The notes: generated by a model not told the origin, from the sequence alone. A DNA stretch of 64,000 bases from Gordonia sediminis (GCA_004193205.1 RZUM01000002.1:558001-622000); one strand, 5' to 3'; counted from the first letter of the stretch, positions 19,033 to 30,843 are shown. Numbers and translations: made by a program.

Positions 19033-19923
19033 CTACTCGTGGTTCGGCCAGTCGGCGAAGGACTTCTGCGAAATCCATTCGTAGGCCTCGATATAGCGTG
19101 CGCGTGTCCGGGACACCACGGATTCCGGCAGAGCCGGCGGAGGCGCATCGGCCACCCGGTCCCACCCGGAGTCCGGCCCGGTCAGCCAATTGCGGACGAT
19201 CTGCTTGTCGAAACTCGGTTGCACTTCGCCGGGCCGGTACGTCGCCGCCTCCCAGTAGCGCGACGAGTCGGGAGTCAGCACCTCGTCGGCGAGGACTAGC
19301 TCCCCGCCGTCTCCGAGTCCGAACTCGAACTTGGTGTCGGCCAGAATGATTCCCCGGTCGGCAGCCAGCGATGCACCGCGCCCGTAGATGTCGAGGGTGG
19401 CGGTGCGCAGGCGTTCGGCAAGGTCGGCACCTTCCTGCTCGACAACGCGTTCGAAGCTGATGTTCTCGTCGTGATCCCCCTGGGCGGCTTTGGTCGCCGG
19501 CGTGAAGATCGGCGCGGGCAGCCTGCTCGCCTCCACGAGTCCCTCGGGCAGCCGGACCCCGCAGACCACGCCCGTCGCGCGATAGTCGATCAGCCCGGAG
19601 CCGGTGAGATACCCACGGGCCACACATTCGACCTGCACCATCGGTAGTTTGCGGACGACCATGGCGCGCCCGACCGCTTCGGCCGGTATGCGCTCGTCGG
19701 TGGGACCACCGGCCAGGTGATTGGCCACCCCGAGCACGTCGAACCAGAAGAAGCTCATCGCGGTGAGGATGCGGCCCTTGTCCGGGATGGCCGGGCTCAG
19801 GATGTGGTCGTACGCCGAGATCCGATCCGAGGCGACCAGCAGCAAGGTGTCCGAGTCGATCTCGTAGATCTCGCGGACCTTGCCCGACGCCAGGTGGGTG
19901 TACGTATCCAGTGCGGGACGCAT
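19033..19923 (-). CDS. purC: phosphoribosylaminoimidazole-succinocarboxamide synthase PurC
   Basis: 296 residues, normal length. SAICAR synthase: [52 protein letters not shown] and [11 protein letters not shown] are diagnostic ATP- and CAIR-binding segments. Converts CAIR and aspartate to SAICAR in purine synthesis, just before PurB. Likely co-transcribed with ptrB. Confidence 0.98.
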   Translation of the reverse strand: MRPALDTYTHLASGKVREIYEIDSDTLLLVASDRISAYDHILSPAIPDKGRILTAMSFFWFDVLGVANHLAGGPTDERIPAEAVGRAMVVRKLPMVQVECVARGYLTGSGLIDYRATGVVCGVRLPEGLVEASRLPAPIFTPATKAAQGDHDENISFERVVEQEGADLAERLRTATLDIYGRGASLAADRGIILADTKFEFGLGDGGELVLADEVLTPDSSRYWEAATYRPGEVQPSFDKQIVRNWLTGPDSGWDRVADAPPPALPESVVSRTRARYIEAYEWISQKSFADWPNHE

Positions 19924-19958
19924 GGCTTCGACCTTAGAGGTATGACACGCTGCAATGC

Positions 19959-20246
19959 ATGACCGGCCCGCAGATCACGATCACCTACTGCACCCAGTGC
20001 AACTGGCTGCTTCGCGCGTCGTGGATGGCGAGCGAACTCCTCAACACCTTCGGCACCGAGCTGGGCTCGGTCACCCTGGTACCCGGCACGGGCGGCGTGT
20101 TTCACGTCGACGTCGACGGCACGCAGGTCTGGGAGCGCAAACGCGACGGCGGATTCCCGGACGCGGTCACCCTGAAACGCCTGATCCGCGACATCGCACT
20201 CCCCGACTGGAATCTCGGGCACGCGGATCGGGCGGCCGACGGCTGA
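19959..20246 (+). CDS. SelT/SelW/SelH family Rdx protein (Cys form)
   Basis: 95 residues. The thioredoxin-like Rdx fold is marked by [18 protein letters not shown], a CxxC in place of the CxxU of selenoproteins, and by [20 protein letters not shown] followed by [13 protein letters not shown]. Thought to be a small thiol-redox protein. Sits between divergent purC and convergent purB, a placement common in relatives. Confidence 0.9.
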   Translation: MTGPQITITYCTQCNWLLRASWMASELLNTFGTELGSVTLVPGTGGVFHVDVDGTQVWERKRDGGFPDAVTLKRLIRDIALPDWNLGHADRAADG

Positions 20247-20354
20247 GGACGGATCGGGCCGGGTTGCGTGGCGTCGGCCGGCGGTGGCCTCGATACGGAC
20301 CTCGCCTGGCGGCTCGGACCTACTCGACCACCAGATGGGGTGTCGGTCCTGTGG

Positions 20355-21782
20355 TCACAGAATCGGCGCCGGCGTGTAGCCGGCGGCGTCGGGGTACTGG
20401 GCGATGAGCTTTTCCGCCGCCGCGACGACGTCGGCGACCTGCTGCTCGGCAGCACCGACGAACGCTTTCTTGTCGGCGAGCGCCTCGTCGAGCTGTGCCC
20501 GGTCGAGCGGGATGCGGTCGTCGGCGGCCAGACGATCGAGCAGATCGGGTTCGCGTCCCTCCTCGCGCATGGCCAGTGCGACGGCGACCGCGTTCTCCTT
20601 GATCGCCTCGTGTGCGGTCTCGCGGCCCACGCCCGCGCGGACCGAGGCCATCAGCACCTTGGTGGTCGCCAGGAACGGCAGATAGCGGTCGAGTTCGTTG
20701 GCGATCACGGCCGGGTAGGCGCCGAACTCGGCGAGCACGGTCAGGAACGTCTCCATGAGACCGTCGATGGCGAAGAACGCGTCGGGCAGTGCCACGCGGC
20801 GCACCACCGAGCAGAACACGTCGCCCTCGCTCCACTGCGCCCCGGCGAGTTCGGCGGCCATCGAGCTGTACCCGCGCAGCACCACCTGCAGCCCGTTGAC
20901 CCGCTCGCAGCTTCGTGTGTTCATCTTGTGCGGCATCGCCGAGCTGCCCACCTGCCCGGGTTGGAAACCCTCGGTGACCAGCTCGTGGCCGGCCATCAGC
21001 CGGACGGTGTGGGCCAACGACGACGGGCCCGCGCCCAGCTGTACCAGCGACGACACGACATCGTGGTCGAGCGAGCGCGGGTACACCTGCCCGACCGAGG
21101 TCAGCGAGCGCGCGAACCCGAGGTGATCGGCGACGCGGGCCTCGAGGTCGGCGAGTTTTGCGGCGTCGCCGCCGAGCAGGTCCAGCATGTCCTGGGAGGT
21201 GCCCATCGGGCCCTTGATACCGCGCAGCGGATAGCGGTCGAGGAGTTCACGCACCCGGGTCAACGCGATCATCAGCTCGTCGGCGGCACTCGCGAACCGC
21301 TTGCCCAGCGTGGTGGCCTGAGCGGCGACGTTGTGGCTTCGCCCGGCCATCACCACTGTCGAGTACTGCGCCGCCCGCTCGACGATGCGCGCCAGCATCG
21401 CGACCCCGTGGGCATGTACGTATTCGAGCGAGCGCAGGACCTGCAGCTGCTCCACGTTCTCGGTGAGGTCGCGGCTGGTCATGCCCTTGTGGACCTGTTC
21501 GTGGCCCGCGAGATCGTTGAACTCCTCGATGCGGGCCTTCACGTCGTGGCGGGTGATGCGCTCACGAGCGGCGATGGAGTCGAGGTCGATCTGGTCGACG
21601 ACCTTCTCGTAGTCCTCGATCGCGGTGGCGGGCACGTCGATCCCGAGATCTCGCTGCGCCTTGAGCACCGCGATCCACAGCTGGCGTTCGAGGACGATCT
21701 TGTGGCGCGGCGACCAGATCTCGGCGAGGTCCGCGGATGCATACCGGCTGGCCAGGACGTTGGAGATGACAGGCTTGGACAC
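20355..21782 (-). CDS. purB: adenylosuccinate lyase PurB
   Basis: 475 residues from GTG 21782 (VSKPVISNVLASRYASADLA), matching the roughly 472-residue mycobacterial enzyme; a start 8 codons upstream at 21806 is possible. Signature loop GSSAMPHKMNTRSCE with the catalytic Ser, and GRSHNVAAQATTLGKRFA. Splits SAICAR and adenylosuccinate, releasing fumarate, in purine and AMP synthesis. Confidence 0.97.
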   Translation of the reverse strand: MSKPVISNVLASRYASADLAEIWSPRHKIVLERQLWIAVLKAQRDLGIDVPATAIEDYEKVVDQIDLDSIAARERITRHDVKARIEEFNDLAGHEQVHKGMTSRDLTENVEQLQVLRSLEYVHAHGVAMLARIVERAAQYSTVVMAGRSHNVAAQATTLGKRFASAADELMIALTRVRELLDRYPLRGIKGPMGTSQDMLDLLGGDAAKLADLEARVADHLGFARSLTSVGQVYPRSLDHDVVSSLVQLGAGPSSLAHTVRLMAGHELVTEGFQPGQVGSSAMPHKMNTRSCERVNGLQVVLRGYSSMAAELAGAQWSEGDVFCSVVRRVALPDAFFAIDGLMETFLTVLAEFGAYPAVIANELDRYLPFLATTKVLMASVRAGVGRETAHEAIKENAVAVALAMREEGREPDLLDRLAADDRIPLDRAQLDEALADKKAFVGAAEQQVADVVAAAEKLIAQYPDAAGYTPAPIL

Positions 21783-21832
21783 GAGGACAGTGTAGTCGCG
21801 GCACATCCGCCGCCCGACACCCCGACCTCAGG

Positions 21833-22252
21833 TCACACGGCCCAGCATGCCCACCCGGACCCGTGGCCCTGATGGACGGGTACCACGGCGATCGGCCCGG
21901 TGACACCGCCCTGCTTCGCATACAACTGCCGACTACCCATCTGACGCGGCACCCAGCGGATGGTCGCGATCGCACCGTCTGCCATCGCCGACCCGATGAA
22001 CTGTTCCGGCCCGCCGGCGGCATTCCGCTCCCAGAACGTCACCTGGCCGGACGCGTTCACCGGCACCGTCAGGTCATACAGACAACCCGTGCCGTAGACC
22101 ACCGACGAGAACGGCACTCCGGCGTCGACCTTGCCGACCGGTGCCGCGGCCGCAGTGCCGGCCGGCAACGTCAGCATCGCGCCCGCCCCGACGGCCATCG
22201 ACACCGACAGCACGAAACGCCGCGCACATCGTTCCACCACGGTTCCCCACAT
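21833..22252 (-). CDS. small secreted protein of unknown function
   Basis: 139 residues from ATG 22252; GTG at 22258 is an alternative just behind GGGGGAG. A Sec signal peptide (RRFVLSVSMAVGAGAMLTL) ends near TAAAA-PVGK. The mature part of about 100 residues has Cys in GTGCLYDLTVPV and GSGWACWAV, probably one disulfide, in a beta-rich fold with VTFWERN and VRWVPRQMGSRQL-like strands. Ends 50 bp from purB. Family not recognised. Confidence 0.75.
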   Translation of the reverse strand: MWGTVVERCARRFVLSVSMAVGAGAMLTLPAGTAAAAPVGKVDAGVPFSSVVYGTGCLYDLTVPVNASGQVTFWERNAAGGPEQFIGSAMADGAIATIRWVPRQMGSRQLYAKQGGVTGPIAVVPVHQGHGSGWACWAV

Positions 22253-22287
22253 CGTCACCACTCCCCCTTCGTTCGACCTTCGATCGA

Positions 22288-22884
22288 TCACCCGTCGCGC
22301 GGCGCCAGGACGTCGATGACCTCGTGCAGGGCGTCGCGGGCTGCGGCGTACGGCGTGCCCTGCCGCATGCCGAGCGCACCGACGACCGCGCCGTCCTCGA
22401 GAGCGATCAACTGTCCGACATGGACCGGATCGGCCTTACGAAACGACTTGTGCAACACCTCGGAGTGCATCTCCGACAGCAGCACCCGCCGATCGATGAC
22501 GACATCACGTAGGCGCGGGTGCCGAGCGGCCAGCGCAATGGTCTCGTAGCGCGCGGCCAGGGTCTGGATCGTGGTGTCAGGCCCGACGAACACCTCGGCG
22601 AGCGCATCGGCGGTGGCCGATCCTCCGCGTCGTCGTCGGGGTAGCGCGTCGCGGCGGGCCGCGATGCAGTCCTCGTCGTTGCGGTACACGCAGGCGGCCG
22701 CCTCGGCCATCAGATCCTCGAGCGATCCGAAGTAATAGGTCGTCGACGCCAGCGGCAATTGGGCACGCTCGGCGACGGCCCGATGACGCACCGCGTCGAA
22801 GCCACCCTCCAGCAACAACGCTCCAGCGGCCTCGATGAGCCGAGACCGCCGGCGCAGTCCCTTCGGGGTCGCCGCCGAAGTCAT
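22288..22884 (-). CDS. TetR family transcriptional regulator
   Basis: 198 residues from ATG 22884. HTH at about 10-55: RLIEAAGALLLEGGFDAVRH and ASTTYYFGSLEDLMAEA. The C-terminal half resembles the TetR_C group of drug-responsive repressors. Head-to-head with a deaminase gene at 23025 and upstream of the secreted protein (35 bp), either of which may be its target. Confidence 0.9.
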   Translation of the reverse strand: MTSAATPKGLRRRSRLIEAAGALLLEGGFDAVRHRAVAERAQLPLASTTYYFGSLEDLMAEAAACVYRNDEDCIAARRDALPRRRRGGSATADALAEVFVGPDTTIQTLAARYETIALAARHPRLRDVVIDRRVLLSEMHSEVLHKSFRKADPVHVGQLIALEDGAVVGALGMRQGTPYAAARDALHEVIDVLAPRDG

Positions 22885-23024
22885 GGAAACATGCTGCCAG
22901 GGGGTTTGCCCGCACGGGTCGATTTCGGAAAAGCGGTGGTGGCACCGCAGGATTCGCCTGAATCGCCACGGGCGAGCCATCTTTTGTGCCGTCAGGCGAG
23001 GCCGGCGCGTGCGACGATGCGGGC

Positions 23025-23495
23025 ATGGACGAGATGGCGTTCCTGCATCGCGCGGTCGAACTCGCCGCGGCCGCCCGGGCCCGCGGCGACCACCCGTTCG
23101 GAGCGTTGCTCGTCGACGCCGACGGCGGGATCGTGCTGGAGGCACAGAACACCGTGTGTACCGATCGCGATCCGACCGGTCACGCCGAGACCAACCTGGT
23201 CCGCCTCGCGGGACGACGGTTCGGCCCCGACGAACGAGGGTCGATGACTCTGTACACGAGCACCGAGCCCTGCGCGATGTGTGCCGGCGCGATCTACTGG
23301 GCGAGGATCTCGACGGTCGTGTTCGCGCTGGGCGAGTCAGAACTGCTGTCGATGACCGGCGCCGACCCCGAGAATCCGACCCTGGATCTGCCGTGTCGGG
23401 AGGTGTTCGCGCGTGGTGCGCACCCGACGACGGTGCGCGGGCCTTTCGCCATCCGCGCCGCCCGCGAGGTCCATGCTGGCTTCTGGCGACCGTGA
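23025..23495 (+). CDS. cytidine/deoxycytidylate deaminase family nucleoside deaminase
   Basis: 156 residues from ATG 23025. Zinc-binding HAE in PTGHAETNLVRLAGR and PCxxC in STEPCAMCAGAIYWARIS, the fold of guanine deaminase, TadA and CMP deaminases. The C-terminal FARGAHPTTVRGPF region favours a guanine-deaminase-like or broad nucleobase deaminase over TadA. Substrate not certain. Confidence 0.9.
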   Translation: MDEMAFLHRAVELAAAARARGDHPFGALLVDADGGIVLEAQNTVCTDRDPTGHAETNLVRLAGRRFGPDERGSMTLYTSTEPCAMCAGAIYWARISTVVFALGESELLSMTGADPENPTLDLPCREVFARGAHPTTVRGPFAIRAAREVHAGFWRP

Positions 23496-23518
23496 TCTGA
23501 CCAGATCGGGCGCGGTCG

Positions 23519-24424
23519 TCACGCGAAATAGTGGCCCGAGTCGATGTCCTCGATCAGCCCCGGCTGCTGCGGTTTCCAGTCCATCAGTTCGCGGGTGATC
23601 GCCGCGGATGTCGGGTTGTCGACCGAGACGAACGAGGCGAGGAATCCGAATGCGGCCTGCGCGTCGTCGGGTCCGACCGAGGTCGCCGGGATGCCGAGTC
23701 CCCGACCGATCGCTTCGGCGATCTCTCGGAACGCCACTCCCTCGTCGCCCACCGCGTGTAGTCGGGTTCGGCCGGGCGCCGACTCGAGGGCCAGACGGTA
23801 CAGATGCGCGGCATCGCGGGTGTGGACGGCGGGCCATCGATTCGTGCCGTCACCCGGGTACCCGGCGAACCCGTTGGCACGGGCGAAGCCGATCAATGCC
23901 GGTACGAACCCTTGACGGTCGAGGTCGCTGTGCACCGACGGTGGCAATCGGAGCACCGAGGACCGGACACCGCGGTCGGCCAGGGCGATGATCGCGTTCT
24001 CGGCGTCGATGCGGTAGCCGCCCGCGAAGGCGTCGGATTCGGTGCCCGCTCTGCCGGTGATACCCATCGTCGCGAGCAGCAGGGTGCCCGAGGTGCCGAC
24101 CAACGGTTTGCCGGAGCCGGCAAGCGCATCCCCGATGGCTCGGATGGCGGCGAGGTCGGCGGTAGCGGCGGACGCGAGGTCACCCGACTGCATCAGGTCG
24201 TGTTTGAACGCCAGATGGATCACGCCGTCCGCGTCTGCCGCCGCGACGGCCAAACCGTCGAGATCGTCGAGATCACCGCGGCGCACCTCGGCGCCGAGGG
24301 CGGCAACCACCTCGGCCGACGCGTCGGAGCGGGCGAGCCCGACGACCTCGTGACCGGCGGCCAGCAGTTCGGGAATGACCGCCGACGCCACATGTCCGGA
24401 CGCACCCGTTACGAATACCCGCAT
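23519..24424 (-). CDS. NAD-dependent epimerase/dehydratase family protein (atypical SDR)
   Basis: 301 residues. Rossmann motif FVTGASGHVASAVIPELLAA, then GVIHLAFKHDLMQSGDL, GTSGTLLLATMG and a late PATSVGPDDAQAAFGFLASF. An extended/atypical SDR of unknown substrate. Divergent from a TetR gene; the intergenic region carries strong operator palindromes, so it is the probable TetR target. Confidence 0.88.
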   Translation of the reverse strand: MRVFVTGASGHVASAVIPELLAAGHEVVGLARSDASAEVVAALGAEVRRGDLDDLDGLAVAAADADGVIHLAFKHDLMQSGDLASAATADLAAIRAIGDALAGSGKPLVGTSGTLLLATMGITGRAGTESDAFAGGYRIDAENAIIALADRGVRSSVLRLPPSVHSDLDRQGFVPALIGFARANGFAGYPGDGTNRWPAVHTRDAAHLYRLALESAPGRTRLHAVGDEGVAFREIAEAIGRGLGIPATSVGPDDAQAAFGFLASFVSVDNPTSAAITRELMDWKPQQPGLIEDIDSGHYFA

Positions 24425-24482
24425 GAGATTCCCCTTCGTTCGGCGCTGTCACGCCTCGAGTTCGAGGTGATGTCACCCTCGA

Positions 24483-24511
24483 TTGGTGATGTCACCTTCT
24501 GACATCACCAA
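24483..24511. promoter_or_regulatory. TetR operator palindrome 1
   Basis: Perfect inverted repeat with 12-bp arms (TTGGTGATGTCA and its complement) and a 5-bp spacer CCTTC. A half site TGATGTCA also occurs at 24468-24475. Located between divergent epimerase and tetR genes, so it should be the binding site of that TetR. Confidence 0.75.
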
Positions 24512-24520
24512 CCGTACGCC

Positions 24521-24541
24521 TGATGTCAGGTTCTGTCATCA
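24521..24541. promoter_or_regulatory. TetR operator palindrome 2
   Basis: TGATGTCA-GGTTC-TGTCATCA, the same 8-5-8 layout as operator 1 with one arm mismatch. It ends 14 bp before the preferred tetR start (24556), favouring that start over the ATG at 24523, which lies inside the operator. Confidence 0.65.
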
Positions 24542-24555
24542 CGTATCCTCGACGG

Positions 24556-25125
24556 GTGGGACGATGGCCGACGGGATCACGTGAGCGCCTACAGGGGGCG
24601 GCGCTCTCACTGTTCGTCGAGCGCGGCTACGACGAGACGTCGGTGGCCGATATCGCCGGACGCGCGGGAGTCACCGAACGCACGTTCTACCGGCACTTCG
24701 GCGACAAGCGCGAGGTCCTGTTCGACGGCGGGCACGCCCTCGAGCACAGCATCGTCGAGAGCCTCGCGGCATGCCCGCCCGATTTGCCACCGCTCGATGC
24801 GATCGCCCAGGCGCTCGATCACGCCGCCGCGCAGCTCTTCGGCGACCCCCGACTACCGTTTGCGCGCGAGCGACAGTCGGTGATCGGCGCGAATCCCGAA
24901 CTCCAGGAACGGGAGTCACTGAAAATGACGTCGCTCACCGCGGCCGTGTCACGGGCTCTACAGACCAGAGGGTCCGACGAGACGACAGCACGCCTGGCCG
25001 CGGAGATGGGCATCGGGGTGTTCAAGGTGGCGTTCGCCCGCTGGGTGGCACCCGACAACACCGAGCCCTTGACCACCCACCTGCACGCATCTCTCGCGCA
25101 ACTACGCCGCGTAGCCGGCGAATAG
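24556..25125 (+). CDS. TetR family transcriptional regulator
   Basis: 189 residues from GTG 24556. HTH: LQGAALSLFVERGYDETSVA and GVTERTFYRHFGDKREVLFD. The C-terminal part (AQALDHAAAQLFG) fits the TetR_C_7-type group. Divergent from the epimerase gene, with two palindromes TGATGTCA-N5-TGACATCA in between; likely an autorepressor of both genes. No strong Shine-Dalgarno is seen before the GTG. Confidence 0.88.
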   Translation: MGRWPTGSRERLQGAALSLFVERGYDETSVADIAGRAGVTERTFYRHFGDKREVLFDGGHALEHSIVESLAACPPDLPPLDAIAQALDHAAAQLFGDPRLPFARERQSVIGANPELQERESLKMTSLTAAVSRALQTRGSDETTARLAAEMGIGVFKVAFARWVAPDNTEPLTTHLHASLAQLRRVAGE

Positions 25126-25171
25126 TAGCCGAAGTCACACCGCCGCCGACCAGTACACGTCTTGCCGCCAG

Positions 25172-25187
25172 ATACCCCCTAGGGTAT
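25172..25187. promoter_or_regulatory. CsoR-family operator 1 upstream of MMPL gene
   Basis: ATACCCCCTAGGGTAT: ATACCC and GGGTAT half sites with 4 bp between, the G/C-tract palindrome typical of CsoR-family operators. Matches two other sites in this locus. Confidence 0.65.
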
Positions 25188-25206
25188 TGTCAGCGGCCGT
25201 ACAGGG

Positions 25207-25222
25207 ATACCCCCCTGGGTAT
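25207..25222. promoter_or_regulatory. CsoR-family operator 2 upstream of MMPL gene
   Basis: ATACCCCCCTGGGTAT, the same ATACCC-N4-GGGTAT layout as the site 35 bp upstream. It lies 15 bp before the MMPL GTG, so a bound repressor would block the promoter or ribosome region. Confidence 0.65.
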
Positions 25223-25236
25223 ATGGAGAGGAACTC

Positions 25237-27745
<2,509 letters not shown>

Positions 27746-27775
27746 TTCACCGAACAACCCAGGAAAGGACCCAAC

Positions 27776-28186
27776 ATGCAGCTCGGATACACCACCACTC
27801 TGCAGACCACCTTCGACGACGCGGTCACCCGCACCCGAGATGCGCTGGCCGAACAGGGTTTCGGTGTGCTCACCGAGATCGACGTGCAGGCCACGCTGAA
27901 GAAGAAGCTCGACGAGGACATGGAGCGCTACCTCATCCTCGGCGCGTGCAACCCGACGCTCGCCCACGGCGCCCTCGGCGTCGACCGGCAGATCGGTTTG
28001 CTGCTGCCCTGCAACGTCGTCGTCCGCGACGATGCGGGGAACGAGGGGACCGTCATCGTCGAGGCCATGAACCCCGACATCATGGTGGCGGTCACCGACG
28101 CCCCCGGTCTAGGCGAGGTCGCGGCCAAGGCCTCGGAGAAGCTGCAGGCCGCGATCAGCGCACTGTCGGCCACGGTGCCGAGCTGA
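27776..28186 (+). CDS. DUF302 family protein
   Basis: 136 residues. Conserved DUF302 features: YTTTLQTTFDDAVTRTRDAL, EQGFGVLTEIDVQATLKKKL, YLILGACNPTLAHGAL and LLLPCNVVVRD. A small alpha/beta protein of unknown function that often lies beside CsoR-family repressors. Cys in GACNP and LPCNV are conserved in many members. AGGAAAGGA ribosome site; 30 bp after the repressor, same operon. Confidence 0.92.
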   Translation: MQLGYTTTLQTTFDDAVTRTRDALAEQGFGVLTEIDVQATLKKKLDEDMERYLILGACNPTLAHGALGVDRQIGLLLPCNVVVRDDAGNEGTVIVEAMNPDIMVAVTDAPGLGEVAAKASEKLQAAISALSATVPS

Positions 28187-28191
28187 GTCCG

Positions 28192-28275
28192 ATGTATCAG
28201 ATGGCCGGAATCCCGGCCTTCGCCCAGATGGAGCGGCCGATGGTCGGCCCTCCCAACCTCCAGGAGACTTTCTGA
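28192..28275 (+). other. possible 27-codon small ORF
   Basis: ATG 28192 to TGA 28275 encodes a 27-residue peptide rich in Met and Pro (MYQMAGIPAFAQMERPMVG). It starts 5 bp after the DUF302 stop and ends 1 bp before the Cys-rich gene. No Shine-Dalgarno is clear. Could be a translated spacer or leader; weak evidence. Confidence 0.2.
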
Positions 28276-28276
28276 C

Positions 28277-28432
28277 ATGTGTTATCCGGTTCGCTGCAAT
28301 GAATGCAACAAGGTGACGTGGTCGGGGTGCGGAATGCACGTCGATGACGTCAAGGCATCGGTCCCCCCGGCCCAATGGTGCTCGGGCCACGCCCCGGCAT
28401 CCCAGGCTTCGGTGTACCGCCGACAGAGCTGA
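28277..28432 (+). CDS. small Cys-rich zinc-ribbon-like protein
   Basis: 51 residues (ATG 28277, TGA 28430-28432), preceded by CAGGAG. The sequence begins MCYPVRCNECNKVTWSGCGM and continues HVDDVKASVPPAQWCSGH; it has CxxC plus further Cys and His residues (C2, C7, C10, C18, H21, C35, H38), enough for a metal site. Resembles small actinobacterial proteins with a CGKTTWxGCGxHV motif, known to me only as uncharacterised. Last gene of the repressor-DUF302 unit; too short for many gene callers. Confidence 0.75.
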   Translation: MCYPVRCNECNKVTWSGCGMHVDDVKASVPPAQWCSGHAPASQASVYRRQS

Positions 28433-28516
28433 CCGGAGCATCGTCGGTCACGGTTTCGGTGTCGCGTGGCCGGCTCGGTTCGAGCATGTCGCGTGGCGCC
28501 GGTAACCTGTTACCCG

Positions 28517-29491
28517 ATGAGCACCGATTCGGCCACTTCACCCCGCGGAGTTCATGATTCGACCGCGAACGACTCGCCCGACCGCTTGAGCGGCCGGGCG
28601 AGTCGTCGTTCGTTCCTGGTCGGCGGGATGGGCGCGGCACTGGCCGGCGGGTTGGCCGCGTGCTCGACGACGCCGACGGCCACGGTGGCGCCCCGCAACC
28701 TCGAGACCCGGGCCGCCGACGACGAGCTGCCCTCCGATACGAGCCCGGTTCCGTCGCCGGGTGGTCCTCCGGTGATCACCGGGAGTTTCGTGTCGTCCAA
28801 GATGGGCGGTCGCGAGACGCGCTGGGCGGCCGTCCGCCCGTCGGGGGTGTCGGGACAGCTGCCCGTCGTCCTCGTGCTGCATGCCCTCAACACCAACGAG
28901 AGATCGATCTTCTCGTCGAAACTCGACATCCAGAGCGTCCTGCAGCGCTATGTCGACGCGGGCAATCCGCCGTTCGCGATCGCGGCCGCGGACGCGGGGC
29001 GGAACTACTTTCATCAGCGCGCCGATGGCACCGACGGTGCGGCGATGGTCCTCGACGAGTTCATCCCCATGCTGGCATCAAATGGTGAGTTGAACGTCTC
29101 CACCGAGCGGCTCGGCTTGTTCGGCTGGTCGATGGGCGGCTACGGCGCACTGCGGATCGGCGCGTTGCTCGGTTCGCCGCGGGTGGCCGGTATCGCGGTC
29201 AGCTCACCGGCACTGTGGGCCGACCCACGCAACTTCCCGTTGCGCGCCTTCGACTCCTACGAGGACTACCAAGCGAATTCGCTGTTCGGCCAGCAAGAGG
29301 CGTTCGCCAAGATCCCGCTGCTCATCTCGATCGGTTCATCCGACCAGTTCTTCACCTACACCCGGCAGTGGGCGGCCGGACTGCACCCGCCGGCCGCGTT
29401 CGGGACCTCGGCGGGTAGTCACACCAACAGGTTCTGGCGCAGCGTGCTGCCCGAACAGGTCGAGTTCCTCGGACGTAACCTCGCCCGCTGA
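28517..29491 (+). CDS. exported esterase, Tat/lipoprotein signal, alpha/beta hydrolase
   Basis: 324 residues from ATG 28517; an in-frame start at 28466 lies outside the conserved part. Twin-Arg motif RRSFLVGGMGAALAGGLAAC is followed by a lipobox-like LAACS, so it is probably a Tat-exported lipoprotein. Catalytic Ser in FGWSMGGYGALR; the domain is of the esterase D/antigen 85-like type (LVLHALNTNERSIFSSK; ISIGSSDQFFTYTRQW; His near SAGSHTNRFW). Substrate unknown; a role in cell-envelope ester chemistry is possible. Confidence 0.87.
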   Translation: MSTDSATSPRGVHDSTANDSPDRLSGRASRRSFLVGGMGAALAGGLAACSTTPTATVAPRNLETRAADDELPSDTSPVPSPGGPPVITGSFVSSKMGGRETRWAAVRPSGVSGQLPVVLVLHALNTNERSIFSSKLDIQSVLQRYVDAGNPPFAIAAADAGRNYFHQRADGTDGAAMVLDEFIPMLASNGELNVSTERLGLFGWSMGGYGALRIGALLGSPRVAGIAVSSPALWADPRNFPLRAFDSYEDYQANSLFGQQEAFAKIPLLISIGSSDQFFTYTRQWAAGLHPPAAFGTSAGSHTNRFWRSVLPEQVEFLGRNLAR

Positions 29492-29503
29492 CGTCGCGTC
29501 GGC

Positions 29504-30757
29504 TCAGATGCCGATCTTGCCGTCGAGCGCCGCCTTGCCGATGTCGGTGCGGTGGTGGGAGCCGGGCAATTTGATCTTCGCGATGCGCTCATAGGCCTGC
29601 GCGCGGGCCTCCGCGAGATCCGCGCCCGTCCCGACGACGGCCAGCACCCGTCCGCCCGACGACACGACCGCACCGTCGGCGTTGCGGGTCGTGCCGGCAT
29701 GCAGCACACCCTCTGCGTCGGCGCCGGTGATCACGTCCCCGACCCGCGGGGTACCGGGATAGTTCTCGGCGGCGACCACCACCGTGACGGCCGCACCGTC
29801 GGACCACTCCAGCGCCGGCAGCTGATCGAGGGTTCCCGTCGCTGTCGCGTTGAGAGCCTGTCCCAGTGGCGATTTCAGCAGCGCCAGCACGGCCTGGGTT
29901 TCCGGGTCACCAAAGCGGCAGTTGAATTCGACGACGGCGGGTCCGTCCTTGCCGATCGCGAGGCCGGCGTACAGCAGCCCGGAGAACGGCGTACCGCGCT
30001 TCGCGAGTTCCGCCGCGACGGGCTTCACGACGTCGTCGACGATCTGGCGGGTCACCTCGTCGGGCAGCCACGGCAGCGGGGTATAGGCGCCCATGCCGCC
30101 GGTGTTGGGCCCGGAGTCGTTGTCGCCCACCCGTTTGTGATCCTGCGCGGGGATCAGCGGCACCACGTCCTCGCCGTCGACCAGCGAGAACAGCGACACC
30201 TCCGGGCCGTCGAGGAAGCTCTCGAGCAGCACCGGATGACCGTTCTCGAGCAGTTCGGCCGCGTGGTCGCGGGCCGCCGACCGATCCTCGGTGACCACCA
30301 CGCCCTTGCCGGCGGCCAGACCGTCGTCCTTGACCACCCAGGTCGGGCCGAACCGGTCCAGGGCGGCGTCGAGTTTGGCCGGGTTGTCGACGATCTCGCT
30401 GTGCGCGGTGCGAACGCCCGCGGCCGCCATCACGTCCTTGGCGAAGGCCTTCGACCCCTCGATCTGCGCGGCAGCCGCGTCCGGACCGAACGTCGCGAAC
30501 CCCGCCTCCCGCAGCGCATCGGCGACGCCGAGGACCAGCGGCACCTCGGGTCCGATGACGACCAGATCCGCCTCGACACGTCGCGCCAGGTCGACGACCG
30601 CCTGCGGCGAGGCGACATCGACGGGATGATTGGTGGCGAGCGTCGAGGTTCCCGCGTTGCCCGGTCCGACGTGGAGTTCGGTGACCGACGGGTCCTTCGA
30701 CAGTCCGATGAGCAGGGCATGTTCGCGGCCGCCCGAGCCGATCACGAGTACGCGCAC
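29504..30757 (-). CDS. purD: phosphoribosylamine-glycine ligase PurD
   Basis: 417 residues, normal length. GAR synthetase: [50 protein letters not shown] (ATP grasp) and [26 protein letters not shown]. Joins phosphoribosylamine and glycine in purine synthesis step 2. Convergent with the esterase and separate from the other pur operons here, as in M. tuberculosis. Confidence 0.98.
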   Translation of the reverse strand: MRVLVIGSGGREHALLIGLSKDPSVTELHVGPGNAGTSTLATNHPVDVASPQAVVDLARRVEADLVVIGPEVPLVLGVADALREAGFATFGPDAAAAQIEGSKAFAKDVMAAAGVRTAHSEIVDNPAKLDAALDRFGPTWVVKDDGLAAGKGVVVTEDRSAARDHAAELLENGHPVLLESFLDGPEVSLFSLVDGEDVVPLIPAQDHKRVGDNDSGPNTGGMGAYTPLPWLPDEVTRQIVDDVVKPVAAELAKRGTPFSGLLYAGLAIGKDGPAVVEFNCRFGDPETQAVLALLKSPLGQALNATATGTLDQLPALEWSDGAAVTVVVAAENYPGTPRVGDVITGADAEGVLHAGTTRNADGAVVSSGGRVLAVVGTGADLAEARAQAYERIAKIKLPGSHHRTDIGKAALDGKIGI

Positions 30758-30843
30758 GGTGACGACTCTAGTGGGCAGGTCCGGGTGGGGTCAGCACGGG
30801 CGCAAACTCTTGGTGGGCCTAGAGTGAGGCCAGGAGAGTGAGC

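Noticed and set aside
20268-21872. 534-codon plus-strand ORF opposite purB
   Set aside because: Shadow of purB; no family features.
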